Of a stretch of 64,000 bases of DNA, positions 9,420 to 17,096 are shown one piece after another. Origin of the DNA: Erythrobacter sp. (GTDB taxonomy: Bacteria; Pseudomonadota; Alphaproteobacteria; Sphingomonadales; Sphingomonadaceae); the NCBI RefSeq assembly GCF_024305245.1, contig NZ_JAMWYX010000001.1:124001-188000 (forward strand). The letters run 5' to 3'. Positions within the stretch are counted from its first letter, which is position 1. Each line of letters starts with the position of its first letter. Both the position numbers and the translations under genes were made by a program. The notes beneath the pieces were generated by a model. The model had not been told where the DNA came from. It worked only from the letters and a program-made list of their open reading frames with translations, and ran no database searches.

Positions 9420-9623
9420 ATGGAACGGCGAGAATACGTGAAGGCCGGAGCTACTATGGCGGCAGCGGTGATCCTTTCGGCAGGCCTGGGCGGCTGCATC
9501 AACATAGCCGCCCCGGACGAACCGATCGTGATCGAACTGAACGTCAATATCCGGCAGGAAGTGATCTATCGTCTTGCCGAGGACGCGGCCAACACGATCG
9601 AAGAAAACGCGGACATCTTCTGA
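9420..9623 (+). CDS. ynbE: YnbE-family outer-membrane lipoprotein
   Basis: A 67-residue lipoprotein starting MERREYVKAGATMAAAVILS, with a lipobox ending LGGC at about residue 25, then a short acidic mature peptide (INIAAPDEPIVIELNVNIRQ). YnbE is the outer-membrane partner of YdbH and supplies beta-strand units to the end of the bridge. I chose the ATG at 9420 because a purine-rich stretch precedes it and the signal peptide then has a normal length. An ATG at 9345 overlaps the ydbH stop and would add 25 residues ahead of the signal peptide. The next gene is ydbL. Confidence 0.85.
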   Translation: MERREYVKAGATMAAAVILSAGLGGCINIAAPDEPIVIELNVNIRQEVIYRLAEDAANTIEENADIF

Positions 9624-9649
9624 TGGGCCGACGACGAGGAGGAAAAACG

Positions 9650-10030
9650 ATGCGCAGATTGACCTTTGGCGGACTTGCCGCCGCCGCGATGCTGGGCATG
9701 GTGGCAGCCCCGGCCATGGCGGATCGCGATCCTGCCTATGCTGCTGCGCGTGCGGCAGGCGAGGTGGGCGAACAGCCCGATGGCTATATCGGCATTGTCG
9801 GCCCCGCCAACCCGGCGTTGCAGCGGGTGGTCGACAACATCAATATCAAGCGTAAGGCAGTTTACTCGGAAAAAGCCAAGGAAAACAAGGCGACGATTGA
9901 GGCTTATGCGCTGAGCTCCGGATGCCAGGCAATCGCGCGCACCACGCCGGGCGAAAAGTATCGCGCGCCCGACGGCAGCTGGCAGACCCGCACCAGCGCC
10001 CCCCCGATCCGGGACCCGCGCTGTCCCTGA
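9650..10030 (+). CDS. ydbL: YdbL-family periplasmic protein (DUF1318)
   Basis: A 126-residue secreted protein. The signal peptide MRRLTFGGLAAAAMLGMVAA ends at PAMA. The mature part has NPALQRVVDNINIKRKAVYS, the conserved region of the DUF1318/YdbL family, and two cysteine-flanked stretches near the C-terminus. It is the third gene of ydbH-ynbE-ydbL. In E. coli YdbL is thought to act as a chaperone-like partner of the YdbH-YnbE complex. A strong ribosome site (GAGGAGG) lies just before the ATG at 9650, which favours this start over an ATG at 9623 that overlaps the ynbE stop. Confidence 0.88.
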   Translation: MRRLTFGGLAAAAMLGMVAAPAMADRDPAYAAARAAGEVGEQPDGYIGIVGPANPALQRVVDNINIKRKAVYSEKAKENKATIEAYALSSGCQAIARTTPGEKYRAPDGSWQTRTSAPPIRDPRCP

Positions 10031-10032
10031 TC

Positions 10033-10062
10033 TTTGCACGCCTGCAAAGGCAGGCGTGCAAA
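10033..10062. repeat. Perfect 13-base inverted repeat after ydbL
   Basis: The arms TTTGCACGCCTGC (10033-10045) and its exact reverse complement (10050-10062) surround a 4-base loop, 2 bases after the ydbL stop codon. There is no U-tract after it on the plus strand, so it is not a textbook intrinsic terminator. It may act as a 3'-end stabiliser or a symmetric terminator-like hairpin. Confidence 0.7.
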
Positions 10063-10090
10063 CAAGAGCCCAAACAAACACTCCCCCATG

Positions 10091-10119
10091 TTGACACCTA
10101 TGTGCCCCCCTTCTAAGGG
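10091..10119 (+). promoter_or_regulatory. Candidate promoter of the atpI-atpB operon
   Basis: A perfect -35 hexamer TTGACA (10091-10096), a 17-base spacer and a TAAGGG at 10114-10119 lie about 65 bases before atpI. The -10 is weak against TATAAT, but TAAGGG/T recurs at the same spacing before rpsF and dnaN in this window. The site sits in a G/C-rich inverted-repeat region (10102-10140) that could also fold in the RNA leader. Confidence 0.4.
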
Positions 10120-10182
10120 GGCGGCGCCCTCGGCGGGCACCTGGTTGCACGTGTCTCGTCCTTCCGTTTTCAGGAAACCGAC

Positions 10183-10530
10183 ATGAGCGATGAGAAACCC
10201 GCCCGAGAACCCATCGTCGAGGATGCGCGGATTGACGCGCTCGAAGCGCGGCTCAAGGTCGCACGCGAGCGTGAAGAGCAACGCAACCGGTCGCAGGTGC
10301 AGGGAACCGATGCGAATTACCGCAGCGGCAACCGCGCACTGGCCAGCCTCCTCGGCGGGATTATCGGTGGCCTGGTGATCGGCTTTGCGGTGGATGCGCT
10401 GGCCGGGATCGCGCCTTGGGGCCTGTTGACCGGACTGTTCCTCGGAACGGCGTCGGCCTTCAGAAGCATTATTCTTGGCGCGAAAACGCGCCCCGCAGAA
10501 GAGGCCGAAGGGCGTGACGGCAAGGGTTAA
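10183..10530 (+). CDS. atpI: ATP synthase accessory protein AtpI/AtpZ-like
   Basis: A 115-residue protein with a charged, probably coiled N-terminal region (RIDALEARLKVAREREEQRNR) and two membrane helices at about residues 49-70 and 76-95 (LLGGIIGGLVIGFAVDALAG and WGLLTGLFLGTASAFRS). This is the AtpI/AtpZ pattern. These proteins help assemble the c-ring or support magnesium handling and are usually dispensable. It is the first gene of the F0 cluster and is followed after 72 bases by atpB. The family assignment rests on position and topology more than on strong motifs. Confidence 0.85.
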   Translation: MSDEKPAREPIVEDARIDALEARLKVAREREEQRNRSQVQGTDANYRSGNRALASLLGGIIGGLVIGFAVDALAGIAPWGLLTGLFLGTASAFRSIILGAKTRPAEEAEGRDGKG

Positions 10531-10544
10531 ACCCCTGCTTGACC

Positions 10545-10568
10545 CGCCCTAGACCCCCTCTAGGGGCG
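10545..10568 (+). terminator. Weak stem-loop between atpI and atpB
   Basis: The arms CGCCCTAGA (10545-10553) and TCTAGGGGCG (10559-10568) form a short G/C-rich stem with a C-rich loop. Only GTGTTT follows, so termination would be partial at best. It could lower read-through from atpI or stabilise the downstream atpB message. Confidence 0.35.
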
Positions 10569-10584
10569 TGTTTCATGTGAAACA
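10569..10584. promoter_or_regulatory. parS-like site (predicted ParB binding site) upstream of atpB
   Basis: TGTTTCATGTGAAACA is a 16-base element with perfect 7-base inverted arms around a central TG. It differs at a single base from the broadly conserved bacterial parS sequence, whose centre is CG. It lies 18 bases before the atpB start codon, immediately after the small stem-loop. ParB-CTP clamps load at such sites and spread over neighbouring DNA. Whether this single-mismatch site is bound in the cell cannot be judged from sequence. Confidence 0.55.
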
Positions 10585-10602
10585 TTTGAGGACCGACAGA
10601 TC

Positions 10603-11394
10603 GTGGCAGCCGAAGAAGGCAAGGTCGATCCGATGAAGCAGTTCACCATCGAGCCCCTGTTCGGCTCGAACTGGCAACTGGCTGACGGATTGAACATCGC
10701 ATTCACCAACTCCGCGCTGTGGATGGCGGTGACCGCTGTTCTGGTGACGGCATTCGTCGCTGGCGGTATGCAGCGTCAGGTGGTGCCGGGCCGCTGGCAG
10801 ATGGCAGTCGAAAGCATGACCGGCTTCATCGACGATCTGCTCGAAGCCAATGTCGGCAAGGCCGGGCGCAAGTATGTTCCTTACATCTTCACGCTGTTCA
10901 TGTTCATCCTGTTCGGGAACCTGCTCGGCCTCGTGCCGGTCGGTCTGATCCCCGGGGTGCACGCATTCACTTTCACCAGCCACTTCACCGTCACCGGCGT
11001 GCTGGCGCTGATGAGCTTTGCCATCGTGCTGGTGGTCGGCTTTGCCAAGCATGGCTTGCACTTCTTCTCGCTGTTCGTGCCGAAAGACACACCGCTGGTC
11101 ATGGCGATCTTCATCGCCCCGATCGAGTTCGTGTCCTTCATGGTGCGTCCGTTCAGTCTTGCGCTGCGTTTGTTCGTGGCGATGATGGCCGGCCACGTGC
11201 TGCTCAAGGTGCTGGCGAGCTTCGTCATTGCCGGCGGCGGCGCAGGCATGGGCCTCGGCGTTGCAGTCGGCGTCCCCAGCTTTATCCTGATGGTCGCAAT
11301 CAGCGCGCTCGAGATTCTGGTTGCCGGCATTCAGGCTTATGTGTTCGCGCTGCTGACCTCGTTGTACATCAACGACGCGGAAAACCTTCACTAA
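10603..11394 (+). CDS. atpB: ATP synthase F0 subunit a
   Basis: The 263-residue membrane subunit holds the proton half-channels next to the c-ring. The essential arginine lies in the conserved helix RPFSLALRLFVAMMAGHVLL, and NLLGLVP and LEILVAGIQAYVFALL are the usual helix landmarks. I chose the GTG at 10603 (reading AAEEGKVDPMKQFTIEPL), because the Asp-Pro-Met-x-Gln-Phe block is normally preceded by several residues; an internal ATG at 10633 is the alternative. It follows atpI and precedes atpE. The F1 genes are not in this window, as is usual in alphaproteobacteria. Confidence 0.97.
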   Translation: MAAEEGKVDPMKQFTIEPLFGSNWQLADGLNIAFTNSALWMAVTAVLVTAFVAGGMQRQVVPGRWQMAVESMTGFIDDLLEANVGKAGRKYVPYIFTLFMFILFGNLLGLVPVGLIPGVHAFTFTSHFTVTGVLALMSFAIVLVVGFAKHGLHFFSLFVPKDTPLVMAIFIAPIEFVSFMVRPFSLALRLFVAMMAGHVLLKVLASFVIAGGGAGMGLGVAVGVPSFILMVAISALEILVAGIQAYVFALLTSLYINDAENLH

Positions 11395-11458
11395 GGACGC
11401 TTTTCGCGTTCTTCAAAACCCTCACCAACAACAAGATTTCTTCAAGGAGTTTAATACC

Positions 11459-11683
11459 ATGGACGCACAAGCTGCAGCTCTTCTGGGTGCCGGTCTCGCG
11501 GCGATTGGCGCTGGTCTGGCCGCTCTCGGCGTGGGCAACGTGTTCGCATCGTTCCTCGAAGGCGCGCTGCGCAATCCGGGTGCTGCCGACGCGCAGCAGG
11601 GCCGCCTGTTCATCGGCTTCGCGGCTGCCGAACTGCTCGGCCTGCTGGCCTTCGTGATCGCCGTTCTGCTGATCTTCGGCTAA
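11459..11683 (+). CDS. atpE: ATP synthase F0 subunit c
   Basis: The 74-residue proteolipid forms the rotating ring. Two hydrophobic helices flank the polar loop ALRNPGAADAQQ (with the conserved Arg-Asn-Pro that contacts gamma and epsilon). The proton-binding carboxylate is Glu58 in FAAAELLGLL. An AAGGAG ribosome site precedes the ATG at 11459. A strong hairpin follows the gene and probably protects its message, in line with the higher copy number of subunit c. Confidence 0.98.
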   Translation: MDAQAAALLGAGLAAIGAGLAALGVGNVFASFLEGALRNPGAADAQQGRLFIGFAAAELLGLLAFVIAVLLIFG

Positions 11684-11699
11684 TACCGGTGTATGGAGT

Positions 11700-11733
11700 G
11701 GCCGGGCGGCGCGTGATTTGCGCGCACCCGGCC
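11700..11733 (+). other. Intercistronic hairpin between atpE and atpF'
   Basis: The outer arms GGCCGGG (11700-11706) and CCCGGCC (11727-11733) and inner arms GCGCG/CGCGC make a stable stem-loop without a U-tract. It lies between the c-subunit gene, needed in many copies, and the b'-subunit gene. A role in mRNA stabilisation or partial read-through is inferred. Confidence 0.6.
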
Positions 11734-11769
11734 TCCCCGTCACATAGTTTGCGCTAGCAAAGGTCGATA

Positions 11770-12264
11770 ATGCCTCAGATCGTTCAAATCGCTGACACGC
11801 TTTCAAGCCAGGTGTTCTGGCTGCTGGTGTTCTTCGGCCTGACCTTCCTCGTCGTGGGGCTGGGCATGGTGCCGAAGATCATGGGCACGGTCGAGCTGCG
11901 TGACCAGCAGATCTCCGGTGACCTCGCCGCTGCGCAAGCCGCGCGCGATGCTGCCGACAGCGAGGAAGCAGCCTGGCGCAAGCGCGAAAATGAAAATCGC
12001 GCTGCCGCGCAAGCGGTGGTCGCCGAGGCCAAGGGTGCGGCGACCAAGGCGAATGAGGCGAAGCTGGCAGAGGCGCAGACGCGCCTCGATGCCCGTCTTG
12101 CCGAAGCCGAAGCCGGGATCGATGCCGCCCGCTCCAGCGCGCTGGCCGAGATCGAAGATGTTGCCGCCGATGCGGCGCGCGATATCGTTGCCCGCATCGC
12201 CGGCGCCGATGTCGAACCAGCCGCGGCGCAGGCTGCGGTCAAGGAGGTGATGGCGCATGGCTGA
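11770..12264 (+). CDS. atpF': ATP synthase F0 subunit b'
   Basis: A 164-residue stator protein with one N-terminal membrane helix (residues about 14-35, FWLLVFFGLTFLVVGLGMV) and a long Ala/Glu/Arg-rich coiled coil. Alphaproteobacteria and photosynthetic bacteria use a b/b' heterodimer, and two consecutive b-type genes are present here. The last 8 bases overlap the start of atpF, so the two stator subunits are translationally coupled. It is called b' because it comes first and has the shorter, more hydrophobic N-terminus. Confidence 0.93.
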   Translation: MPQIVQIADTLSSQVFWLLVFFGLTFLVVGLGMVPKIMGTVELRDQQISGDLAAAQAARDAADSEEAAWRKRENENRAAAQAVVAEAKGAATKANEAKLAEAQTRLDARLAEAEAGIDAARSSALAEIEDVAADAARDIVARIAGADVEPAAAQAAVKEVMAHG

Positions 12265-12787
12265 TATTCTCACGATGCTCGCCACCGGAGCGGATGGCTA
12301 CGCCGAACCTGCTGCGCTCGGGCTCGATTCCTATCAGTGGGTCGCGCTGGCGATGAGCGTGCTGATCGCGGTGTTCGTGTGGAAGAAGGTGCCCGGCATG
12401 ATCACCGGCGGGCTCGACAGCCGGATCGCCGAGATCCGCACCCAGCTCGACGAAGCCAAGGCTTTGCGGGCCGAGGCCGAAGCGCTGCGGGCGGAATATG
12501 CCGCCAAAATCGCTGCGTCCGAGAAGGATGCCGAAGCGATGCTGGCGGGTGCCCGCGAAGAAGCCGATGCGATCCTCGCCCGCGCCGAGGCCGATAGCGA
12601 CCTGATGGTCACTCGCCGTCAGCGCATGGCCGAAGACAAGATCGCCGCTGCCGAACGCGCTGCGGTTGCCGAGGTCAAGGCGCGCGCCGTGACCGCAGCG
12701 GCTGCCGCTTCGCGCAAGTTGATTTCCGAACGCCATGACAGCACGGCCGACCGGAAGCTCGCCGACGAAGTTATCGCTTCGCTCTGA
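12257..12787 (+). CDS. atpF: ATP synthase F0 subunit b
   Basis: A 176-residue stator subunit. A short periplasmic N-terminus is followed by a membrane helix at about residues 28-45 (YQWVALAMSVLIAVFVW), then a long heptad-rich coiled coil with alternating Ala and charged residues ending in KLADEVIASL. It pairs with b' to hold the F1 head through delta. The gene overlaps atpF' by 8 bases and is followed by a clear rho-independent terminator, so it closes the F0 operon. Confidence 0.95.
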   Translation: MADILTMLATGADGYAEPAALGLDSYQWVALAMSVLIAVFVWKKVPGMITGGLDSRIAEIRTQLDEAKALRAEAEALRAEYAAKIAASEKDAEAMLAGAREEADAILARAEADSDLMVTRRQRMAEDKIAAAERAAVAEVKARAVTAAAAASRKLISERHDSTADRKLADEVIASL

Positions 12788-12812
12788 TCTTGTTGCGAAC
12801 CTGCGATTTATG

Positions 12813-12841
12813 AAAGGGCGGTCCGTAGAGGCCGCCCTTTT
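12813..12841 (+). terminator. Rho-independent terminator of the F0 operon
   Basis: AAAGGGCGG (12813-12821) pairs with CCGCCCTTT (12832-12840), followed by T and TCGC. It lies 26 bases after the atpF stop. The same AAGGGCGG/CCGCCCTT stem type follows rplS. Confidence 0.85.
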
Positions 12842-12936
12842 CGCATGGTCCGCCCGTCGCACCGTCAGGGCAATCGATCCGGCACCGTGAAACAAACCCA
12901 CAAGGCGCGGCTTGCTCCTGATGAAAGGAGACTGCC

Positions 12937-13545
12937 GTGACACTTACCGCTTGTGCCATCAATTGCTCGCTCGCTCCCTCGGACAGTCGCGAAAGTTCGA
13001 CCGATGTGATGATCGGCGTGCTGCGCGACGCCTTCGCCGAACATGATGTTCGTGTGGCCGATTCGATCCGTATCGCCGATCACAACGTCAAGCCGGGCGT
13101 GACGTCAGACGAGGGCGAGGGCGACGACTGGCCGAAAATCCGCGAACGCATCCTTGCCGCCGATATCCTCGTGTTCGGCACACCGATCTGGCTGGGGCAG
13201 GCGTCCTCCGTCGCCAAGCGGGTGCTTGAGCGGATGGACGCCTTCCTGTCCGAAACCGACGATGCGGGCCGGATGCCGAGCTATGGCAAGGTCGCGGTAG
13301 CGGCAATCGTCGGCAACGAGGACGGCGCACATTGGGCAACCTCGCAGCTGTTTCAGGCGCTCAACGATACAGGCTGGACCATTCCGGCGGTGGCCGCGTG
13401 CTACTGGGTCGGCGAGGCGATGGGCAGTACCGATTTCAAGGATCTGGACCAGCAGCCGGAGAAGGTCACCCAGACGGCATCGATGGTCGCCAGCAATGCA
13501 GCGCACTTGGCGGGCCTGTTGAAGCGCGCGCCCTATCCGGGCTGA
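12937..13545 (+). CDS. Flavodoxin-like NAD(P)H-dependent oxidoreductase
   Basis: A 202-residue flavodoxin-fold protein. The N-terminal strand-loop AINCSLAPSDSRESST resembles the FMN phosphate loop of the NADPH-dependent FMN reductase family. ADILVFGTPIWLGQASSVAK is the conserved second flavin-contact loop (P-x-W), followed by the flavin-facing segment VAAIVGNEDGAHWA. It probably reduces FMN, quinones or azo compounds; the substrate is unknown. The GTG start at 12937 has an AAAGGAG ribosome site 6 bases upstream. Its 3' end overlaps the convergent quinone reductase gene by 13 bases. Confidence 0.85.
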   Translation: MTLTACAINCSLAPSDSRESSTDVMIGVLRDAFAEHDVRVADSIRIADHNVKPGVTSDEGEGDDWPKIRERILAADILVFGTPIWLGQASSVAKRVLERMDAFLSETDDAGRMPSYGKVAVAAIVGNEDGAHWATSQLFQALNDTGWTIPAVAACYWVGEAMGSTDFKDLDQQPEKVTQTASMVASNAAHLAGLLKRAPYPG

Positions 13546-14510
13546 AACACGATCTTGCCCACCAGTTCGCGCCGCGTCATCGCGGTGAAGCCTTCGCGCC
13601 AGCGCGATAGCGGCAGCACCCGGTCTATGGCGGGAGTGATGCGCTCTTGCTCTGCGAGAGCAGAGATTGCCTGTTGTATCTTCTGACCCCGCTCGGGAAA
13701 CCGCCGCGCATATTCTCCGGCGCGCAGGCCGATGATGCTGAACCCCTTGATCAGCGGAATGTTGGTCGCGATGTCGGCGATCCTGCCGGACGTGAAGCCG
13801 ACCACCATCAGTTTGCCGCCGAAAGCGACGCAGCGGGTCGATTCGTCGAACACATCGCCGCCGACGGGATCGAAGACGATGTCCGCCAGCGTGCCGCTGG
13901 TGATCTCCGCCACCTGTTCGCGGAAGCGCCGCTCAGCCAGAAGCACCGCATTGGGCCGGGCGAGGGCGGCGATCCGCTCCACCTTGTCGGGGCTTCCGGT
14001 CGAGGCAATCACCTTGGCACCCAATGCGATGGCCAAGTCGCAGGCGGCAAGTCCCACTCCGCCGCTCGCGCCGTGAACCAGCACCCATTGGCCTTCCTGC
14101 AACCCGCCCAGTTCGACCAGCCCGGTATAGGCGGTGGAGTAAGCCGCCCCCATCGCGGCGGCGGCGGGGAAATCCATGCCGCGCGGCATCATCGATAACT
14201 TGTCGGCAGCCACATTGGCGAGTTCGGCAAACGCGCCCGTCTTGTTACCGCCCATGACCCGGTCACCGGGCGCAAAGCCGCTGGCCGGGTCTGCCTCCAG
14301 CACTTCGCCTGCGAATTCCAGCCCGCTGGTGAAGGGCAGACCGGGTTTGAACTGGTAGCCGCCGCGGGTCATCAAGAGGTCGGGAAAGTTCAGCGAAGCG
14401 GCGCGCACCCGCACCAGCACTTCGCCGGGCGCGCGGACTGGTTCGGGGATGTCGGCAAGCACAACGCCGGACAGATCATCCGAGAGGTGCTCGACTCTGA
14501 GAGCCTGCAT
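13533..14510 (-). CDS. Zinc-independent NADPH:quinone oxidoreductase (MDR family)
   Basis: A 325-residue medium-chain dehydrogenase/reductase without the catalytic and structural zinc ligands, as in the quinone-oxidoreductase subfamily. The N-terminal GroES-like domain has SLNFPDLLMTRGGYQFKPGL, and the Rossmann domain carries VLVHGASGGVGLAACDLAIA for NADPH. It likely reduces quinones or enones, possibly as stress protection. It is divergent from nothing obvious: gloB lies 4 bases upstream in the same direction, so the two are probably co-transcribed. Its 3' end overlaps the flavodoxin-like gene convergently. Confidence 0.9.
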   Translation of the reverse strand: MQALRVEHLSDDLSGVVLADIPEPVRAPGEVLVRVRAASLNFPDLLMTRGGYQFKPGLPFTSGLEFAGEVLEADPASGFAPGDRVMGGNKTGAFAELANVAADKLSMMPRGMDFPAAAAMGAAYSTAYTGLVELGGLQEGQWVLVHGASGGVGLAACDLAIALGAKVIASTGSPDKVERIAALARPNAVLLAERRFREQVAEITSGTLADIVFDPVGGDVFDESTRCVAFGGKLMVVGFTSGRIADIATNIPLIKGFSIIGLRAGEYARRFPERGQKIQQAISALAEQERITPAIDRVLPLSRWREGFTAMTRRELVGKIVFQPG

Positions 14511-14514
14511 CGAC

Positions 14515-15270
14515 CTAGAAGTTGTCCTTTGCCGATCGCAACGCCGCGAAGGTTTCGTGCGGGGCGTTGCCGCCCCAGCGTGCCATCATCGCCGGATCGT
14601 CGGCGCGAAGGAAGGGATTGGTGGCCAGTTCGCGCTCGAGCGTTGTGGGCACGGTCCATTCGTCGCGCGCGCGCTTCGCTGTGATCTCGTCGGCATAGGC
14701 CTGAAGCGCGGCGTTGTCGGGATCGGCGTGGAGTGCGAATTTGGCGTTGGAGGCGGTGTATTCGTGCGCGCAGTACAGCACCGTTTCGGGCGGCAATGCC
14801 TTGATGCGCGCGAGGCTGTCCCAGAACTGACCCGGCTCGCCCTCGAACATCCGGCCGCAGCCCAATGCGAAGACGGAGTCGCCGACGAAGGCAATACCCG
14901 CGCTCGGCAGATGGAATGCAATGTGGCCATTGGTGTGGCCCGATACGTCGATGACCTGCGCTTCGACCGATCCGATCGTAACCGTGTCACCATGGGCGAT
15001 GATGCGGTCGACCGGGAACTTCCCTTCGACTTCGGCCGGGCCGGTAATGGTGCAGCCGGTGGCTTCCTGAATGACCGCGTTGCCGCCAGCGTGATCGGGG
15101 TGCCAGTGGGTGTTCCAGATCTGCGTGATCCGCCACCCTTTCAGATCGGCCTGGCGGAGATACTCCTTGCCGTCTGGCGTGTCGATCGCCGCCGTTTCGT
15201 GGCTGTCGGTATCGTGGATCAGATAGCCGTAGTTGTCGCTAAGGCACGGGAATTGGTGAACATGGATCAT
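14515..15270 (-). CDS. gloB: Hydroxyacylglutathione hydrolase (glyoxalase II)
   Basis: This binuclear metallo-beta-lactamase-fold enzyme hydrolyses S-lactoylglutathione to lactate and glutathione in methylglyoxal detoxification. The metal motif THWHPDHAGG is at residues 54-63, with further ligands in HTNGHIAF and VGDSVFALGCGR. The C-terminal KRARDEWTVPTTLERELATN segment belongs to the glutathione-binding helices. The start MIHVHQFPCLSDNYGYLI at 15270 gives 251 residues, the family norm; upstream codons would run through the rpsA terminator. The quinone oxidoreductase follows in the same direction. Confidence 0.95.
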   Translation of the reverse strand: MIHVHQFPCLSDNYGYLIHDTDSHETAAIDTPDGKEYLRQADLKGWRITQIWNTHWHPDHAGGNAVIQEATGCTITGPAEVEGKFPVDRIIAHGDTVTIGSVEAQVIDVSGHTNGHIAFHLPSAGIAFVGDSVFALGCGRMFEGEPGQFWDSLARIKALPPETVLYCAHEYTASNAKFALHADPDNAALQAYADEITAKRARDEWTVPTTLERELATNPFLRADDPAMMARWGGNAPHETFAALRSAKDNF

Positions 15271-15304
15271 GGCTTCCACCCTACAGGTTGCGCCGCCAAA
15301 GGGA

Positions 15305-15338
15305 AAGGCCCGCCTGCTCGGTTGAGCGGGCGGGCCTT
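15305..15338 (-). terminator. Terminator of rpsA
   Basis: The arms AAGGCCCGCCTGCTC (15305-15319) and GAGCGGGCGGGCCTT (15324-15338) pair with one mismatch around a 4-base loop. Read on the minus strand, the stem follows the rpsA stop by about 50 bases and is trailed by TCCCTTT. It separates rpsA from gloB. Confidence 0.75.
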
Positions 15339-15389
15339 CCATTCAGGCGCTAAAGTGACTCCTGCTTTCGCAGGTGCGTACCTCTAGCC

Positions 15390-17096
15390 TCAATCTTCCT
15401 TCTTCTTCAGCGCGGCGCCGAGGATGTCGCCGAGCGATGCACCCGAATCCGACGAACCGAACTGTGCCACTGCTTCCTTTTCCTCGGCGATCTGACGCGC
15501 CTTGATCGAGAAGTTCGGCTTCTTGGAACGGTCGAAACCGATGACCATCGCGTCGATCTTGCTGCCGACCTGGAAACGGTCGGGGCGCTGTTCGTCGCGG
15601 TCACGGCCAAGGTCGGCGCGCTTGATGAAGCCGGTTGCACCGTCTTCGCCAACCTGCACTTCGAGGCCGCCGTCGCGCACTTCGAGCACGGTGACGGTAA
15701 CGGTCTGGTTCTTGCGAAGAGCACCGCCGCTGGTGGCGCCTTCAGCCGAGGGCGCACCCTTTTCGAGCTGCTTCATGCCGAGGCTGATGCGCTCCTTGTC
15801 GACATCGACATCGAGCACGACGGCCTTGACCATTTCGCCCTTGCGGTGGAGCGCCAGCGCGTCCTCGCCCGAGATGCCCCAGGCGATGTCGGACATGTGA
15901 ACCATGCCGTCCACGTCGCCGTCGAGACCCACGAACAGGCCGAATTCGGTGGCGTTCTTGACTTCGCCTTCGACGACCGAACCGATCGGGTGCTTGTCGG
16001 CGAACTCGTCCCACGGATTGCCCTGGGCCTGCTTGAGGCCGAGGCTGATCCGGCGCTTGTCGCTGTCGACTTCGAGCACCATGACTTCGACTTCCTGCGA
16101 GGTCGAAACGATCTTGCCCGGGTGGACGTTCTTCTTGGTCCAGCTCATTTCCGAAACGTGGACGAGGCCTTCGATCCCGGCTTCCAGCTCCACAAAGGCG
16201 CCGTATTCGGTGATGTTGGTGACCTGACCCGACAGCTTCATGCCGACCGGATACTTGGCGGCCACGCCATCCCACGGATCGCTTTCCAGCTGCTTCATGC
16301 CAAGGCTGATGCGCTGCGTATCGGCGTTGATGCGCACGATCTGCACAGTCACGGTGTCGCCGATATTGATGACTTCGCTCGGGTGATTGACGCGCTTGTA
16401 GCTCATGTCGGTGACATGCAGCAGGCCGTCGATGCCGCCGAGGTCGACGAACGCACCGTAGTCGGTGATGTTCTTGACCACGCCGTCGATCACCTGACCT
16501 TCGGCCAGATCGTTGATCAACTCGCTGCGCTGTTCGGCGCGGGTTTCTTCGAGCACGGCGCGGCGCGAGACGACGATGTTGCCGCGGCGGCGATCCATCT
16601 TGAGGATCTGGAACGGCTGCGGAATGTCCATCAGCGGGGTGACATCACGCACCGGGCGGATATCGACCTGCGAACCGGGCAGGAACGCAACAGCGCCATC
16701 GAGGTCGACGGTGAAGCCGCCCTTGACGCGGCCGAAGATGCGACCTTCGACGCGCTTGCCTTCGCCGAATTCGCTTTCCAGCTTGTCCCACGCTGCTTCG
16801 CGGCGGGCGCGGTCGCGCGACAGCATTGCTTCGCCGTCAGCATTCTCGACGCGGTCGACGAAAACTTCGACTTCGCCACCGACGGTCAGGCCGTGGTCGT
16901 CTTCGCCGCGGGCAAATTCCTTGAGGGGGATGCGGCCTTCGCTCTTGAGGCCGACGTCGATCACGGCAAAGCCGTTTTCGATCGCAGTGACGGTTCCCTT
17001 GACGACGCGGCCTTCGAAGCCTTCGTCGCCGGCACCGCCGAGTTGTTCATTGAGCATCGCCTCGAAATCGGCGCGGGTGGGCATTTGGGTTGCCAT
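15390..17096 (-). CDS. rpsA: 30S ribosomal protein S1
   Basis: A 568-residue protein with six S1 (OB-fold) RNA-binding repeats. S1 unfolds mRNA and helps recruit leaders with weak Shine-Dalgarno sites. Repeat landmarks such as YGAFVDLGGIDGLLHVTDMS, EYGAFVELEAGIEGLVHVSE and EFGLFVGLDGDVDGMVHMSD are evenly spaced through the middle. The first two repeats are more divergent. A short C-terminal tail (SGASLGDILGAALKKKED) is typical of alphaproteobacteria. No good Shine-Dalgarno precedes the ATG at 17096, as is usual for rpsA. cmk lies upstream on the same strand, the usual order. Confidence 0.98.
   Translation of the reverse strand: MATQMPTRADFEAMLNEQLGGAGDEGFEGRVVKGTVTAIENGFAVIDVGLKSEGRIPLKEFARGEDDHGLTVGGEVEVFVDRVENADGEAMLSRDRARREAAWDKLESEFGEGKRVEGRIFGRVKGGFTVDLDGAVAFLPGSQVDIRPVRDVTPLMDIPQPFQILKMDRRRGNIVVSRRAVLEETRAEQRSELINDLAEGQVIDGVVKNITDYGAFVDLGGIDGLLHVTDMSYKRVNHPSEVINIGDTVTVQIVRINADTQRISLGMKQLESDPWDGVAAKYPVGMKLSGQVTNITEYGAFVELEAGIEGLVHVSEMSWTKKNVHPGKIVSTSQEVEVMVLEVDSDKRRISLGLKQAQGNPWDEFADKHPIGSVVEGEVKNATEFGLFVGLDGDVDGMVHMSDIAWGISGEDALALHRKGEMVKAVVLDVDVDKERISLGMKQLEKGAPSAEGATSGGALRKNQTVTVTVLEVRDGGLEVQVGEDGATGFIKRADLGRDRDEQRPDRFQVGSKIDAMVIGFDRSKKPNFSIKARQIAEEKEAVAQFGSSDSGASLGDILGAALKKKED

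Noticed and set aside
10033-10062. The perfect inverted repeat after ydbL as a rho-independent terminator
   Set aside because: No T-tract follows on the plus strand. It is listed as an inverted repeat instead.
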